DNA of 64,000 bases. It comes from Mucilaginibacter aquatilis. Lineage in GTDB: Bacteria; Bacteroidota; Bacteroidia; Sphingobacteriales; Sphingobacteriaceae. The translations under genes were made by a program, and so were the position numbers. Each line of letters opens with the position of its first letter. Position 1 is the stretch's first letter. The DNA is taken from positions 620,001 through 684,000 of the forward strand of contig NZ_WQLA01000003.1 in NCBI RefSeq assembly GCF_009755275.1, read 5' to 3'. Under the pieces are notes generated by a model, which was not told the DNA's origin, did not search any database, and saw nothing but the letters and a program-made list of their open reading frames with translations. Shown here in pieces: positions 34,583 through 44,131 of the stretch.

Positions 34583-34614
34583 AAAGCCCCTGATATTATA
34601 ATACCAGGGGCTTT
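34583..34614. terminator. Bidirectional terminator between doxX-like and rlmB
   Basis: AAAGCCCCTG (34583-34592) pairs perfectly with CAGGGGCTTT (34605-34614). A run of A precedes the stem and T-rich DNA follows, so it can serve both convergent genes. Confidence 0.8.
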
Positions 34615-34616
34615 AT

Positions 34617-35387
34617 TTATTGTCCAACAGTTCTTTGCCTTACAGCCTCGTACAATATAATTCCTGCGGATACGGAAACATTGAGCGATTCAATTTCGCC
34701 AAACATTGGAATCCTGGCCAGATGGTCAGATATCCTGATAATATCATTTCGAATACCATCTTCCTCTGATCCCATTATTACAGCTGTAGGAACTGTATAA
34801 TCGGGCTTGTAAAGATAATCGTTCGTTTTTTCGGTACAGCATACCAGTTGCAAACCCGACTCCTGTAAAAACCGGACAGTTTGCACAAAATTTTCGTGGC
34901 GGCATACCGGTATTTTATAAAGCGCGCCTGCTGATGTTTTAACAGCATCGGCATTAATTTGCGCCGAACCTTTAGCTGGTATTAATATGGCATGCACGCC
35001 TGCACATTCGGCCGTACGCGCTATAGCGCCCATATTACGCACATCGGTTATACTATCCAACACTAATATAAGCGGCACCTCACCTTTTTCATAAATCTCT
35101 GGTATGATGTTTTCAATGCGTTGATAAGTAATAGGCGAAATCACAGCTACCGCACCCTGATGGTTTTTGGTGGTCATGCGGTTTAGCTTCTCTACCGGAA
35201 CAAATTGAGCCGTAAGCTGGTATTCAGCAACAGTTTCTTTAAGTTCGTGATATAGCTGACCGGTTAAGCCGCGCTGTATGTAGAGCGCTTCAATATCCTT
35301 GCCCGATACAATGGCTTCAATTATAGCCCTTATGCCAAAAATAAACTGCGCGTTATTATTGCGCCTGGGTGGATAGTTTTCTGCCAT
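34617..35387 (-). CDS. rlmB: 23S rRNA 2'-O-methyltransferase, TrmH/RlmB family
   Basis: A 256-residue SpoU-type methyltransferase using S-adenosylmethionine. The N-terminal substrate-binding domain starts FIFGIRAIIEAIVSGK; the catalytic knot domain carries motif 1 LDSITDVRNMGAIARTAEC, motif 2 VIMGSEEDGI and motif 3 IPMFGEIESLNVSVSAGIILYEA. RlmB methylates the ribose of G2251 in 23S rRNA. ATG 35387 (MAENYPPRRN) is preferred over an earlier TTG. Confidence 0.9.
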   Translation of the reverse strand: MAENYPPRRNNNAQFIFGIRAIIEAIVSGKDIEALYIQRGLTGQLYHELKETVAEYQLTAQFVPVEKLNRMTTKNHQGAVAVISPITYQRIENIIPEIYEKGEVPLILVLDSITDVRNMGAIARTAECAGVHAILIPAKGSAQINADAVKTSAGALYKIPVCRHENFVQTVRFLQESGLQLVCCTEKTNDYLYKPDYTVPTAVIMGSEEDGIRNDIIRISDHLARIPMFGEIESLNVSVSAGIILYEAVRQRTVGQ

Positions 35388-35620
35388 GTTCAAATAAAAA
35401 TAAGATGCCAAAAATACACATTATTACGGGCAAAATGCGTTCTATGTAAATAAGAGCAAATGGTAAACATAATCAATACAAAATAGGTGCGAATAATATG
35501 AACACTAAGCCGTTAAATATTTTTCAACAGCGTTAGTGAGTAACTAAAGCAAATTAGTGTTAAGCCAGCACCTCTATTTTGTATATTTTTGCTCCCCCAC
35601 TATTTTTGGAGAAACCCATA

Positions 35621-37177
35621 ATGATATTTGAAAATAACAACCGTACAGGCAATGATCGTCGCAGTAAAAACTTTACTGCAAGTAACATGCTTGCTGGTAA
35701 GCTGCCCCCTCAGGCCCGTGATTTAGAGGAGGCTGTACTTGGAGCACTGATGTTAGAAAAAGATGCATTGTCGTCGGTTATTGACGTGTTGAAGCCGGAA
35801 GTGTTTTACGTTGAGTCGCATCAAAAAATTTTTAACGCCATTCGTATACTTTTCGAAAAAACATCTCCTGTTGATATTTTAACCGTTACTGCACAACTGC
35901 GTATGCAGGGTGAACTTGAAATGGTAGGTGGTGCATTTTATATCACTGAACTTACCAATCGTGTAGCTTCGGCAGCCAACATTGAATACCATGCCCGTAT
36001 AATAATTCAAAAGTACATTCAACGTGAGCTGATACGTATATCAACCGATACCATTAACCTGGCATATGAGGATACCACGGATATCCTTGAACTATTAGAC
36101 CGTGCGGAAAAAAATCTTTTTGATATAGCTCAAAACAACCTCAGACGCGACTCGCGTAAGATGGATGATTTGATGCAGGAGACCTTGAAAGAAATTGAAG
36201 AGCTCAAAAATAAGACCGACGGGCTTACCGGTATAGGTACAGGCTTTACCGACCTCGACCGCATGACATCGGGTTGGCAAAAATCAGATTTGGTTATCAT
36301 TGCTGCCCGCCCGGCCATGGGTAAAACAGCATTTGTATTGAGCTGTGCACGTAATGCTGCCGTTGATTTCAACAAACCTGTGGTAGTGTTTTCTTTGGAG
36401 ATGTCGTCGGTTCAGTTGGTTAACCGTTTAATATCGGGCGAGGCCGAAATTGAGCAGGAAAAAATCAGAAAAGGTAAAATGGAGGAGTGGGAATGGCAAC
36501 AAATCCACTCTAAAATTGGCCGCTTAGAGGCAGCTCCCCTAATTATTGATGACACACCAGGCTTAAATATATTTGAGTTCCGCGCAAAATGCCGTCGTTT
36601 AAAATCACAACATGATATTCAGTTAATCATTATTGACTATTTACAGTTGATGACGGGTAAAGTTGATGGTAAAGGCGGAGGTAACCGCGAGCAGGAAATT
36701 GGTAGCATATCTCGTGCACTTAAAATGGTGGCCAAGGAGTTACAGGTACCTGTAATTGCACTTTCGCAGTTGAGCCGGGCTGTCGAGAGCCGTCCGGGTG
36801 GATCAAAACGCCCAATGTTGTCTGACTTACGTGAGTCGGGCTCTATTGAGCAGGACGCCGATATGGTGTTATTCCTTTACCGTCCAGAATACTACGGTTT
36901 GGAGTTTGACGAAGATAACAACCCAACTAAAGGAGTGGGCGAGGTTATTATAGCCAAGCACCGTAATGGTGAAACCGGAACTGTAAGACTTAAGTTTGTG
37001 GGCAAGTACGTTAAGTTTGCCGATTTGGAAACCAGTATGGATAACTATCTGCCACCTGGTGGCGGCGGAAATGCGTTTTCGGGCTTATCGCCATCACAGG
37101 GCTTTGACAGTAATCCGGGAAATATCATCATCAGGCCGTCTCGCATGGATGATATGGATGATGAAGCTCCTTTTTAA
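35621..37177 (+). CDS. dnaB: Replicative DNA helicase DnaB
   Basis: A 518-residue hexameric helicase. The N-terminal domain (PPQARDLEEAVLGALMLEKDALSSV) is followed by a linker and the RecA-like core with Walker A ARPAMGKTAF, Walker B LIIIDYLQLM, and the SRAVESRPGGSKRPMLSDLRESGSIEQDADMV block. It unwinds DNA at the replication fork and recruits primase. No intein is present. ATG 35621 gives the standard length; an upstream TTG is less likely. Confidence 0.95.
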   Translation: MIFENNNRTGNDRRSKNFTASNMLAGKLPPQARDLEEAVLGALMLEKDALSSVIDVLKPEVFYVESHQKIFNAIRILFEKTSPVDILTVTAQLRMQGELEMVGGAFYITELTNRVASAANIEYHARIIIQKYIQRELIRISTDTINLAYEDTTDILELLDRAEKNLFDIAQNNLRRDSRKMDDLMQETLKEIEELKNKTDGLTGIGTGFTDLDRMTSGWQKSDLVIIAARPAMGKTAFVLSCARNAAVDFNKPVVVFSLEMSSVQLVNRLISGEAEIEQEKIRKGKMEEWEWQQIHSKIGRLEAAPLIIDDTPGLNIFEFRAKCRRLKSQHDIQLIIIDYLQLMTGKVDGKGGGNREQEIGSISRALKMVAKELQVPVIALSQLSRAVESRPGGSKRPMLSDLRESGSIEQDADMVLFLYRPEYYGLEFDEDNNPTKGVGEVIIAKHRNGETGTVRLKFVGKYVKFADLETSMDNYLPPGGGGNAFSGLSPSQGFDSNPGNIIIRPSRMDDMDDEAPF

Positions 37178-38377
37178 TTAGATTAACAATCCTAATACAA
37201 CGCCTGCTAAAATAACGACAGGCGTTTTTATTTTAGTAAAGTACAGGAGACAGAAAGCGCAAATCATAATAAGGTACGACATCCAGTTCGTGCCGAAAGG
37301 TGCTACCAACAGTATTAGCGCAGTAGCCATAAAGCCTACCGCTACAGCATTTATGCCACTAAGCGAGTTTTTGATACGTGTGATTTTTTTCAAATCTTCC
37401 CAAAACGGAACTATGAAAAGTATTAAAATTAAGCCCGGCAAATTGATGCCTATAACGGCTACTATACTTCCAATTACCTCACCAGCAATTCCATAACCAT
37501 TGTTACCTAAAGTTATTGCTCCAACAAATGAGGTAAATGAAAAGGTTGGCCCCGGTAAGGCCTGTTGAAGTGCATAGCCCGACAAGAATTCGGCATTGCT
37601 TAAGTAATGTTTTAATTCAACAAACTCGGTATACATCAACGGCACCAATACTTGTCCACCACCAAAAATAAGAATACCGTTACGATAAAAGTTTTCAAAC
37701 AAACGTACTGGCAAACTAAACGGCGATGTTCGGTTTATTAACGCACCAAGCGCTGCAAAGAACAGCAGTATGCCAATAAAGTAACCTACCTTTTTTGGGT
37801 TTACGTTTGAAAACAACTTAACCCTTATAGCGTCTTCTACAGGTTGTGTTTCGAATGCTGACGATATGATGCCGCCAAGCAAAATTAGTAGCGGAAATGC
37901 ATAGGGATTTTGCAGTATAAGTGTCGCTATTAATGAGCCCGTCGCCAGGTAAGCGCTCACCCTGCTCTTCACAATCTTTTGCGCAAATGTTACTGCAGCA
38001 TAGGCTACAATGCCAACGGCGGCAGGCCGTATGAAATGCAATATGTTATTAATTTTTCCTGTTGAAGCAAAGGTTTTGTAACCTATTGCAGCCAGGCACA
38101 TAATAGCAGCTGAAGGCAAAACCCAAATTAAAAAAGTTAACAAGGCCAGCCGCAACCCTCCTACCTTCCAGGCAACGCCAACAAGCGTTTGGGTTGACGA
38201 TGGTCCGGGTAAAATTTGCGATAAAGCACTCAACTCCATCAACTCCGCTTCGGTAACATATTTTCTTTTTTCTACAAACTCACGCAGCAATATAGCAACG
38301 TGCGCCTGCGGCCCGCCAAATGTACTGAAGGTGTAAATTAAGGTGTCGCGAAGGAAAAGTAGCTGGCGGTTTTTCAA
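37178..38377 (-). CDS. chrA: Chromate transporter, ChrA family
   Basis: A 399-residue inner-membrane protein with about 12 hydrophobic segments in two homologous CHR halves. Hallmarks are TFGGPQAHVAIL and LSQILPGPSSTQTLVGVAW in the first half, and IFGGGQVLVPLMYTEFV with YALQQALPGPTFSFTSFVGA in the second. The protein exports chromate, or in some clades another oxyanion. The only credible initiation codon is TTG at 38377; an in-frame stop lies 15 bases upstream. Convergent with dnaB, whose terminator lies inside its 3' end. Confidence 0.88.
   Translation of the reverse strand: MKNRQLLFLRDTLIYTFSTFGGPQAHVAILLREFVEKRKYVTEAELMELSALSQILPGPSSTQTLVGVAWKVGGLRLALLTFLIWVLPSAAIMCLAAIGYKTFASTGKINNILHFIRPAAVGIVAYAAVTFAQKIVKSRVSAYLATGSLIATLILQNPYAFPLLILLGGIISSAFETQPVEDAIRVKLFSNVNPKKVGYFIGILLFFAALGALINRTSPFSLPVRLFENFYRNGILIFGGGQVLVPLMYTEFVELKHYLSNAEFLSGYALQQALPGPTFSFTSFVGAITLGNNGYGIAGEVIGSIVAVIGINLPGLILILFIVPFWEDLKKITRIKNSLSGINAVAVGFMATALILLVAPFGTNWMSYLIMICAFCLLYFTKIKTPVVILAGVVLGLLI
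37199..37230 (+). terminator. dnaB terminator located inside the chrA 3' end
   Basis: AACGCCTG (37199-37206) pairs with CAGGCGTT (37219-37226) and is followed by TTTTA on the plus strand. It lies 22 bases after the dnaB stop and within the last codons of chrA. Confidence 0.7.
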
Positions 38378-38482
38378 TTCACAGGAGTGTGTTTATTGGA
38401 ACAAATATTTAAGTACTGGTAGGTTACCGTTAAAAAAAAACTTAATTATTAAAAGATGCTTTTCGGTCGCCCACTCATATTG

Positions 38483-38827
38483 CTAATAGTCATCATCCTC
38501 GTCGTCATACAGCCCGGATGCCTGGTTATACGCAGATTGTAATTCAGACAGTGCATGATTATCTCGTTTTTGACGGGTTATTTGCATACCTTGCTGATAG
38601 GTTCTCAATGCATCTTCCTTGCGATTCAACTGTTCATATAGCTTACCCAAATGGTAATAGGTTCCGCTATAGTTGGGGTGATTATTAACCAATCCTTCAA
38701 AATACTTAAGCGCATTTTCGGTATCGTTGAGTTTTAAGTATTCAGTTGCTAAAGCATATTGAACAAACTCATCATTAGGCTCGCTTTGTAAAAATTCGAG
38801 CAGTTTTTGTAAGCGGTTAGCCTGCAT
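38483..38827 (-). CDS. Small TPR-repeat protein
   Basis: A 114-residue soluble protein with two or three tetratricopeptide repeats (EFVQYALATEYLKLNDTENALKYFEGL; SGTYYHLGKLYEQLNRKEDALRTYQQG) and an acidic tail DDEDDDY. TPRs mediate protein contacts; the partner is unknown. ATG 38827 (MQANRLQKLL) is preferred over a TTG 15 codons upstream. It probably shares no operon with chrA, which lies 105 bases downstream. Confidence 0.8.
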   Translation of the reverse strand: MQANRLQKLLEFLQSEPNDEFVQYALATEYLKLNDTENALKYFEGLVNNHPNYSGTYYHLGKLYEQLNRKEDALRTYQQGMQITRQKRDNHALSELQSAYNQASGLYDDEDDDY

Positions 38828-39067
38828 TTTAAACTGTGTGTTTTTTGTGTACTTTTGCTGATAAGGCCGCAAAACTATGCTGCCTGCTGTGCAAATGTAA
38901 TGTTTGGCGGCTATAGCATCAACCTTGTAACAGTTATCACGTTTGTGCAGGCATATAAAATTGCCTTTTCTGCAACAAACCCGGACTTAACAGGTTTAAG
39001 GGATTATAGTAGCAAACAGTTAGTACGGCATAAAATATGCTATATAGCCGTTAAAGGTTAAGTTGTG

Positions 39068-39682
39068 ATGGGTAATAACATGAAAAAAATAAAGCTCGAT
39101 ATTGTTGGTTTATCTTACAGCCAAACACAATCGGGTGCTTATGCTTTAGTTTTAGGCGAAGTTAGCGGTCGTCGCCGGTTGCCCATTATTATAGGCAGCT
39201 TTGAGGCGCAGGCAATTGCCATTGAGATTGAGAAAATGACTCCAAGCCGCCCGCTCACACATGATTTATTTAAAAGTTTTGCGCAGGCCTACAGCATAAA
39301 CATACAGGAAGTAATTATATACAACCTGGTTGACGGAATTTTTTATGCTAAACTTATATGCTCTGACGGTAAAAAAACTAGCGAAATTGATGCGCGTACG
39401 TCTGACGCTATTGCAATGGCTGTTAGATTTTCTTGCCCCATTTATACACATGAATTTATATTATCCACTGCGGGTATTGTAATTGAGGGTAATGATTTTG
39501 TTTACCTGGAAAACTTGAGCGAACCTGGCGAAGAGAAACAAGCGGCTACCGGCAGCGTAACTAATTATACATCCTTAAGTACCGATGAACTAAAAAACCT
39601 GCTTAAAGATGCACTGAATGAAGAAGCTTACGAAAAGGCGGCAAAAATCAGAGACGAACTAAACAAGCGTAAAGCGTCTTAA
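39068..39682 (+). CDS. Bifunctional nuclease domain protein with C-terminal UVR motif
   Basis: A 204-residue protein. Residues about 5-135 are the DUF151/bifunctional nuclease domain (KLDIVGLSYSQTQSGAYALVLGE, RRLPIIIGSFEAQAIAIE, RPLTHDLF, SDAIAMAVRFSCPIYT). Residues about 165-200 are a UvrB/UvrC motif (ELKNLLKDALNEEAYEKAAKIRDELNK). The fusion is common in Bacteroidota; some plant and archaeal homologues degrade DNA and RNA. ATG 39068 or ATG 39080 may be the start. Confidence 0.88.
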   Translation: MGNNMKKIKLDIVGLSYSQTQSGAYALVLGEVSGRRRLPIIIGSFEAQAIAIEIEKMTPSRPLTHDLFKSFAQAYSINIQEVIIYNLVDGIFYAKLICSDGKKTSEIDARTSDAIAMAVRFSCPIYTHEFILSTAGIVIEGNDFVYLENLSEPGEEKQAATGSVTNYTSLSTDELKNLLKDALNEEAYEKAAKIRDELNKRKAS

Positions 39683-39863
39683 ATAGGCTGCATGAAATTT
39701 ACTTCTTTGGTTTTTTGACGATTTTTCTTCTGAAGTTGATTAGTCGCCATGCTCAATAATATTGCAGTTTTCTTACGCGAAAATCTTTTTCATTTCGCAA
39801 TATTTAGCTACTTTTCCCCTTTAATTAAAACTATTATTTCCCGATTAAACTCATCGTGCTTTT

Positions 39864-41123
39864 ATGAATATTAAGTCACGCTTAATACTGATGAATTTTA
39901 TGCAGTTTTTTATATGGGGGGCCTGGCTGCTCACCATTGGTGCATATTGGTTTCAAAACAAACAGTGGTCGGGTGCACAGTTTGGTGCAATATTTTCAAC
40001 TATGGGCATATCGGCTATATTTATGCCTGCCCTTACCGGTATACTTTCTGACCGATTTATAAATGCCGAAAAACTTTACGGAATAATGCACATAGGCGGC
40101 GCGTTAACGTTGCTTTGCCTGCCATTGGTTGGCGACCCCTCAACGTTCTTTTGGGTGATGTTGCTTAACATGATATTTTACATGCCAACATTGTCATTAT
40201 CCATCACGGTAGCTTATTCAGCCCTTAAAGGCAGCAACCTTGATGTGGTTAAAGATTATCCACCCATTCGTATTTGGGGTACAATTGGTTTCATAGCTGC
40301 CTTGTGGACGGTAAGTTTAACTCACAATGAAACATCAGCCAATCAGTTCTACATAGCCTCTGGTGTTGCTCTGGCCTTAGGTTTGTACTCGTTCAGCTTG
40401 CCTAAATGCCCGCCGCAATTAAGGTTAAGTGAAAAGCGCTCATTTACCGAAAGGTTAGGCCTCAATGCCTTTGCCTTATTCAGAACACCGCGTTTTGCCA
40501 TATTTTTTGCTTTTTCAATGTTGCTGGGTGCAGCACTTCAATTAACCAATGCATACGGCGATACCTTTTTACATGACTTTGAAAAGGTAGATGCTTATAA
40601 GGATGCTGTTGCTGTGCGTTACCCGGCCATTATTATGTCTATTTCTCAAATATCTGAGACGTTGTTCATTTTGGCTATTCCGTTTTTCCTGCGCAAGTTT
40701 GGTATTAAATACGTAATGCTGTTCAGTATGCTTGCATGGGTATTGCGTTTCGGGCTGTTTGCTTTTGGTAACCCTGCAGCAGGTTTATGGATGATTGTGT
40801 TATCATGCATTGTATATGGTATGGCTTTCGACTTCTTTAATATATCAGGATCATTATTTGTTGAAACTCAAACCACGCCAGCTATTCGCGGTAGCGCGCA
40901 GGGCTTGTTTATGATGATGGTAAATGGCTTTGGCGCCCTGTTTGGTAGCTTTGCCAGTGGTTACCTCATTGATCACTACTTTACACTTGCCGATAAGACT
41001 AAAGACTGGCAAGGCATTTGGCTTACATTTGCAGCATACGCGTTGATAATTGCAATCATATTTCCTTTCGTGTTCAGATACAAACATAATGCTGCTCTAG
41101 AACATGCTATAAAACACGCTTAA
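39864..41123 (+). CDS. Nucleoside permease, NupG/XapB MFS family
   Basis: A 419-residue transporter with 12 membrane segments. The N terminus LMNFMQFFIWGAWLLTIGAYW and the RIWGTIGFIAALW and RGSAQGLFMMMVNGFGALFGSFASGYLID blocks are typical of nucleoside:proton symporters. It would bring nucleosides across the inner membrane for salvage. A deoxynucleoside kinase gene exists elsewhere in the window but is not linked. It ends at a very strong terminator. Confidence 0.88.
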   Translation: MNIKSRLILMNFMQFFIWGAWLLTIGAYWFQNKQWSGAQFGAIFSTMGISAIFMPALTGILSDRFINAEKLYGIMHIGGALTLLCLPLVGDPSTFFWVMLLNMIFYMPTLSLSITVAYSALKGSNLDVVKDYPPIRIWGTIGFIAALWTVSLTHNETSANQFYIASGVALALGLYSFSLPKCPPQLRLSEKRSFTERLGLNAFALFRTPRFAIFFAFSMLLGAALQLTNAYGDTFLHDFEKVDAYKDAVAVRYPAIIMSISQISETLFILAIPFFLRKFGIKYVMLFSMLAWVLRFGLFAFGNPAAGLWMIVLSCIVYGMAFDFFNISGSLFVETQTTPAIRGSAQGLFMMMVNGFGALFGSFASGYLIDHYFTLADKTKDWQGIWLTFAAYALIIAIIFPFVFRYKHNAALEHAIKHA

Positions 41124-41136
41124 AAGCGTTGCTTTG

Positions 41137-41192
41137 CTATAAAAATACAAAGGCATCACTAAACTAATAGTGATGCCTTTGTATTTTTATAG
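41137..41192. terminator. Bidirectional terminator with a 25-bp perfect stem
   Basis: Bases 41137-41161 are exactly complementary to 41168-41192, leaving a six-base loop (AACTAA). The stem core GGCATCACTA is flanked by A-rich and T-rich arms, so it can terminate both the nucleoside permease and the convergent porin-like gene. Confidence 0.9.
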
Positions 41193-41206
41193 TGATTTGG
41201 TATGCC

Positions 41207-41818
41207 TTACATAGCAAATAAGCGGTAACCTACAGTGAAGTTGAACATATTCAATCTTACATCGGCATTACCCTCGCCGTTTTTTACTTTGTTTAAACCC
41301 AACTCGTAACGTAAATCAAGTGATAAGCGCGAAACGTCAAGGCCGGCTCCAAATTGCCAGGCATAGTTTTGGTCTTTAACACGCAGGCGGCTGGCATTAC
41401 TGAAAGCATCACCTACGCTTTGGTCATGGCTTACTGCAAATGAAACCAACGGTCCGGTATTAAAACGTGTGCCAACACCCATTAAGCCAAAACGCTTACC
41501 AATTAATAAAGGAAGGTCGATGCTTCTGAATTTTGCTGTGTTTTCAGCGCGGGCACCAGAGTCGTAAAATTTCACATTCTTCGATGTGTAATATAACTCC
41601 GGCTGGAAATGAAGCCCGCCAATACCTATACGGCCCCATATACCTGCAAGATATCCTGCCCTGTTATCGGCACTTAAAGTTTTCTCGGTTGAAAATGCAG
41701 ATAAGTTTACACCGCCTTTGATGCCTATATTAACGTTAGGCATCAGTGGAACTGTTTGCGCACTTGCTGATGCAACAATGCCCAATGCTCCAATGATCAT
41801 ATAAAAAATTTTCTTCAT
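41207..41818 (-). CDS. Outer-membrane beta-barrel protein, porin-like family
   Basis: A 203-residue exported protein with signal peptide MKKIFYMIIGALGIVASASAQ. The mature part alternates polar and hydrophobic residues in eight or so strands (NVNIGIKGGVNLSAFS, RAGYLAGIWGRIGIGGLHFQPELYYTS, NFTVGYRLFAM) and fits the PorT/OMP_b-brl_2 group. Function beyond outer-membrane location is not known. It is 82 bases downstream of the tolC-like gene but separated by a leader, and may be co-transcribed. Confidence 0.8.
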   Translation of the reverse strand: MKKIFYMIIGALGIVASASAQTVPLMPNVNIGIKGGVNLSAFSTEKTLSADNRAGYLAGIWGRIGIGGLHFQPELYYTSKNVKFYDSGARAENTAKFRSIDLPLLIGKRFGLMGVGTRFNTGPLVSFAVSHDQSVGDAFSNASRLRVKDQNYAWQFGAGLDVSRLSLDLRYELGLNKVKNGEGNADVRLNMFNFTVGYRLFAM

Positions 41819-41900
41819 AGTAGTGTAGTGTATGATTATAGCGTTAACAATGTTTGTTAACTTTTGTGCTATAAAAAATCAACTACAGCTATTGATTTGC

Positions 41901-43334
41901 TTAAAAGCTAAGATTGCCTCGGTAATAAGCCAGTATTTTTGTCCGTATATAATAATCGTAACGGGCATTGATAAGGTTGTTGTTAGCCCTGTCTAAATTG
42001 TTTTTTGATACAATGTAATCTACTGAAGTTAACGCTCCCTCATTAAATCTGATTGTAGCCGTACGAAATGATTCTTTGAATGCATCAACCTGCTCAGTTA
42101 AAATTTGCAATCTGTCATAAGCCGATGTCATGTTTAAATAGGCCTGCTCAACATTTTGCTTCAACTGAATACGGGTATTTTCTTCAACATAACGTGCTTC
42201 TGATAAATCAATTTTTGCCAAAGCTACCCGGTTGCGGTTTTGAAAAGCATTTAGAATTGGAATTTGCAATCCGATGCCAACCTGGGTTGTATAATTGTTT
42301 TTAAATTGATTGTAATAACCAAGGCGCTCATTAGTATAATTTTGGTTAAAAGCATATACCGGTTGGTTACCGGTAGGCGTTTTAATAAAGCTACCAGTGT
42401 TTATCTCCATCGAATCAACAAACACTGAACGACGTGCAGCACTCGAATACCGGGTGGCTACACCACCAAATAATGAAAGTGTCGGATACAATAATCCTTT
42501 TATTGCCTTTACCTTTTTTTCGGCGCTTTGCCTACGTAGCTCAGAAGCCTTTACTGTAGGCAAGTTTGAGAGTGCTGCGCTGTAAACATCGTCTGCTGTT
42601 TCACTAAATTTGGTTGATGGCAGCTGCGCAGCATCAATCCTTTGCAATTTTATGTTTTTAGAGAACGGGACGTTCATTAGCATTAGCAAGTTCAGTTTTG
42701 ACGCCTCGAGCGAATTATTAGCGTTTATTACTGATAATTGATCGGTAGACTGCTGACCGCGCACATCAAAATAGTCTGAAGGCTTTACTGCACCGTTATC
42801 TTTCATAACTTGCAACCTCTGCACTTGTTGCTTTGATACCTCTAGCTGATTGTTTGCCAGGGTTAATAAATCGCTGTTATTTATGGCCTGCAAATAAGTT
42901 GTAATCACATTAAGGGTGATATCGTTTTTTGCCTGCTCAAAATCCATTTTACCTGCCTGGTAGGCAAGTGATGTTTGGCGTATGCTATTTTGAATAGTCA
43001 TACCGTTAAAGAGAATTAAGTTGGCGTTGGCGCTATAGTCGGCCGATGTTATTTGCTGATTGAGGTACGTGTTTGTGAAAGGATCAAGGCTTCGACCTGT
43101 GCTTAAACCGTGATTAACACTGCCGTTAAAAGTTGGCAGTAAATAGGCGCGCTGCTGCTGCCAGTAAACACGGCCACGTTCCATTTCCAGCTCACTGCGT
43201 TTAACAGTAAGGTTATTTTGAATAGCAATTTCAATACATTGCTGCAGGTTTAACGTGCTGTCGGATGTTTGGCTGTAAACGCTGGAAATCCCTACGAATA
43301 AAAATAAAAACAAAAAACGCATTTTACTAATCAC
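41901..43334 (-). CDS. TolC-family outer-membrane efflux protein
   Basis: A 477-residue protein with signal peptide (MISKMRFLFLFLFVGISSVYSQ). The mature protein shows the duplicated TolC helical-hairpin pattern: LQQCIEIAIQNNLTVKRSELEMERGRVYWQQQRAYLLPTF near the start and the second repeat ENTRIQLKQNVEQAYLNMTSAYDRLQILTEQVDAF with FNEGALTSVDYIVSKNNLDRANN near the end. It forms the outer-membrane tunnel of a tripartite exporter. Its start overlaps the stop of the ABC ATPase gene by four bases. Confidence 0.9.
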   Translation of the reverse strand: MISKMRFLFLFLFVGISSVYSQTSDSTLNLQQCIEIAIQNNLTVKRSELEMERGRVYWQQQRAYLLPTFNGSVNHGLSTGRSLDPFTNTYLNQQITSADYSANANLILFNGMTIQNSIRQTSLAYQAGKMDFEQAKNDITLNVITTYLQAINNSDLLTLANNQLEVSKQQVQRLQVMKDNGAVKPSDYFDVRGQQSTDQLSVINANNSLEASKLNLLMLMNVPFSKNIKLQRIDAAQLPSTKFSETADDVYSAALSNLPTVKASELRRQSAEKKVKAIKGLLYPTLSLFGGVATRYSSAARRSVFVDSMEINTGSFIKTPTGNQPVYAFNQNYTNERLGYYNQFKNNYTTQVGIGLQIPILNAFQNRNRVALAKIDLSEARYVEENTRIQLKQNVEQAYLNMTSAYDRLQILTEQVDAFKESFRTATIRFNEGALTSVDYIVSKNNLDRANNNLINARYDYYIRTKILAYYRGNLSF

Positions 43335-44008
43335 AGGTTTAAAGTTGAGTCAATTTTACCATCAAGAAGATTGATAATGCGTGAACCATAGCCTGCATTT
43401 TTTTCAGAGTGAGTTACCTGTATAATGGTCACGCCTTCTTCTTTATTTAATTTTCTAAACAGGTCCATAATTTCCTCACCCTGTTTTGAATTAAGGTTTC
43501 CGGTAGGTTCATCAGCAAGGAGCAATTTTGGTTTGGCGATAAGTGCACGAGCTATGCCTACCAGCTGCTGCTGACCTCCTGATAACTGTGCTGGAAAAAG
43601 GTCTTTCTTTCCAACAATATTAAATTTATCTAAAGCATCTGCCACCAGTGCTTTACGCTCGGCGCTTTTTACATCCTGATATAAAAGCGGAGTTTCAATG
43701 TTTTCGTAAACCGTTAGCTCATCAATTAAGTGATAGGCTTGAAATACAAAGCCAATATTTTGTTTGTAAAGTGTTGAGCGTTGTTTCTCTTTAAGCTGAT
43801 GAACCGGCTCATTTAAAAAATACTGATAACCATCAGAGGGCTGGTCGAGCATACCTATAATATTGAGTAGCGTCGACTTTCCTGATCCGGAGGGTCCCAT
43901 GATGGATACAAATTCGCCCTGGTCAATATCAAGGTCTACCTTGTTTAATACATAGGTTTTATTGCCGCCGGTATTGTAGTATTTGGATACTTGTTTAAGT
44001 GATAACAT
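43331..44008 (-). CDS. ABC transporter ATP-binding protein, LolD/MacB type
   Basis: A 225-residue ATPase. Walker A GPSGSGKST (about 40-48), Q-loop GFVFQAYHLIDELTVYENI, signature LSGGQQQLVGIARAL (an L replaces the usual R after QQQ), Walker B LLLADEPTGNL and H-loop VTHSEKN. It would power an FtsX/MacB-type permease. Neither a permease nor a membrane-fusion protein is encoded with it; only the TolC gene follows. A tandem dyad lies 124-162 bases upstream and resembles that upstream of the FtsX permease at the left edge. Confidence 0.9.
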   Translation of the reverse strand: MLSLKQVSKYYNTGGNKTYVLNKVDLDIDQGEFVSIMGPSGSGKSTLLNIIGMLDQPSDGYQYFLNEPVHQLKEKQRSTLYKQNIGFVFQAYHLIDELTVYENIETPLLYQDVKSAERKALVADALDKFNIVGKKDLFPAQLSGGQQQLVGIARALIAKPKLLLADEPTGNLNSKQGEEIMDLFRKLNKEEGVTIIQVTHSEKNAGYGSRIINLLDGKIDSTLNL

Positions 44009-44131
44009 GGATGTAAAATTATAACAGTGCCAGTAAATTTTGCCCGCTAACTACTCCTTAAGGGAGATTTTTATACCACTATCATAATGTGCTTATAATC
44101 AATGTTTTTTATTGAATAACCTAACAATCAT

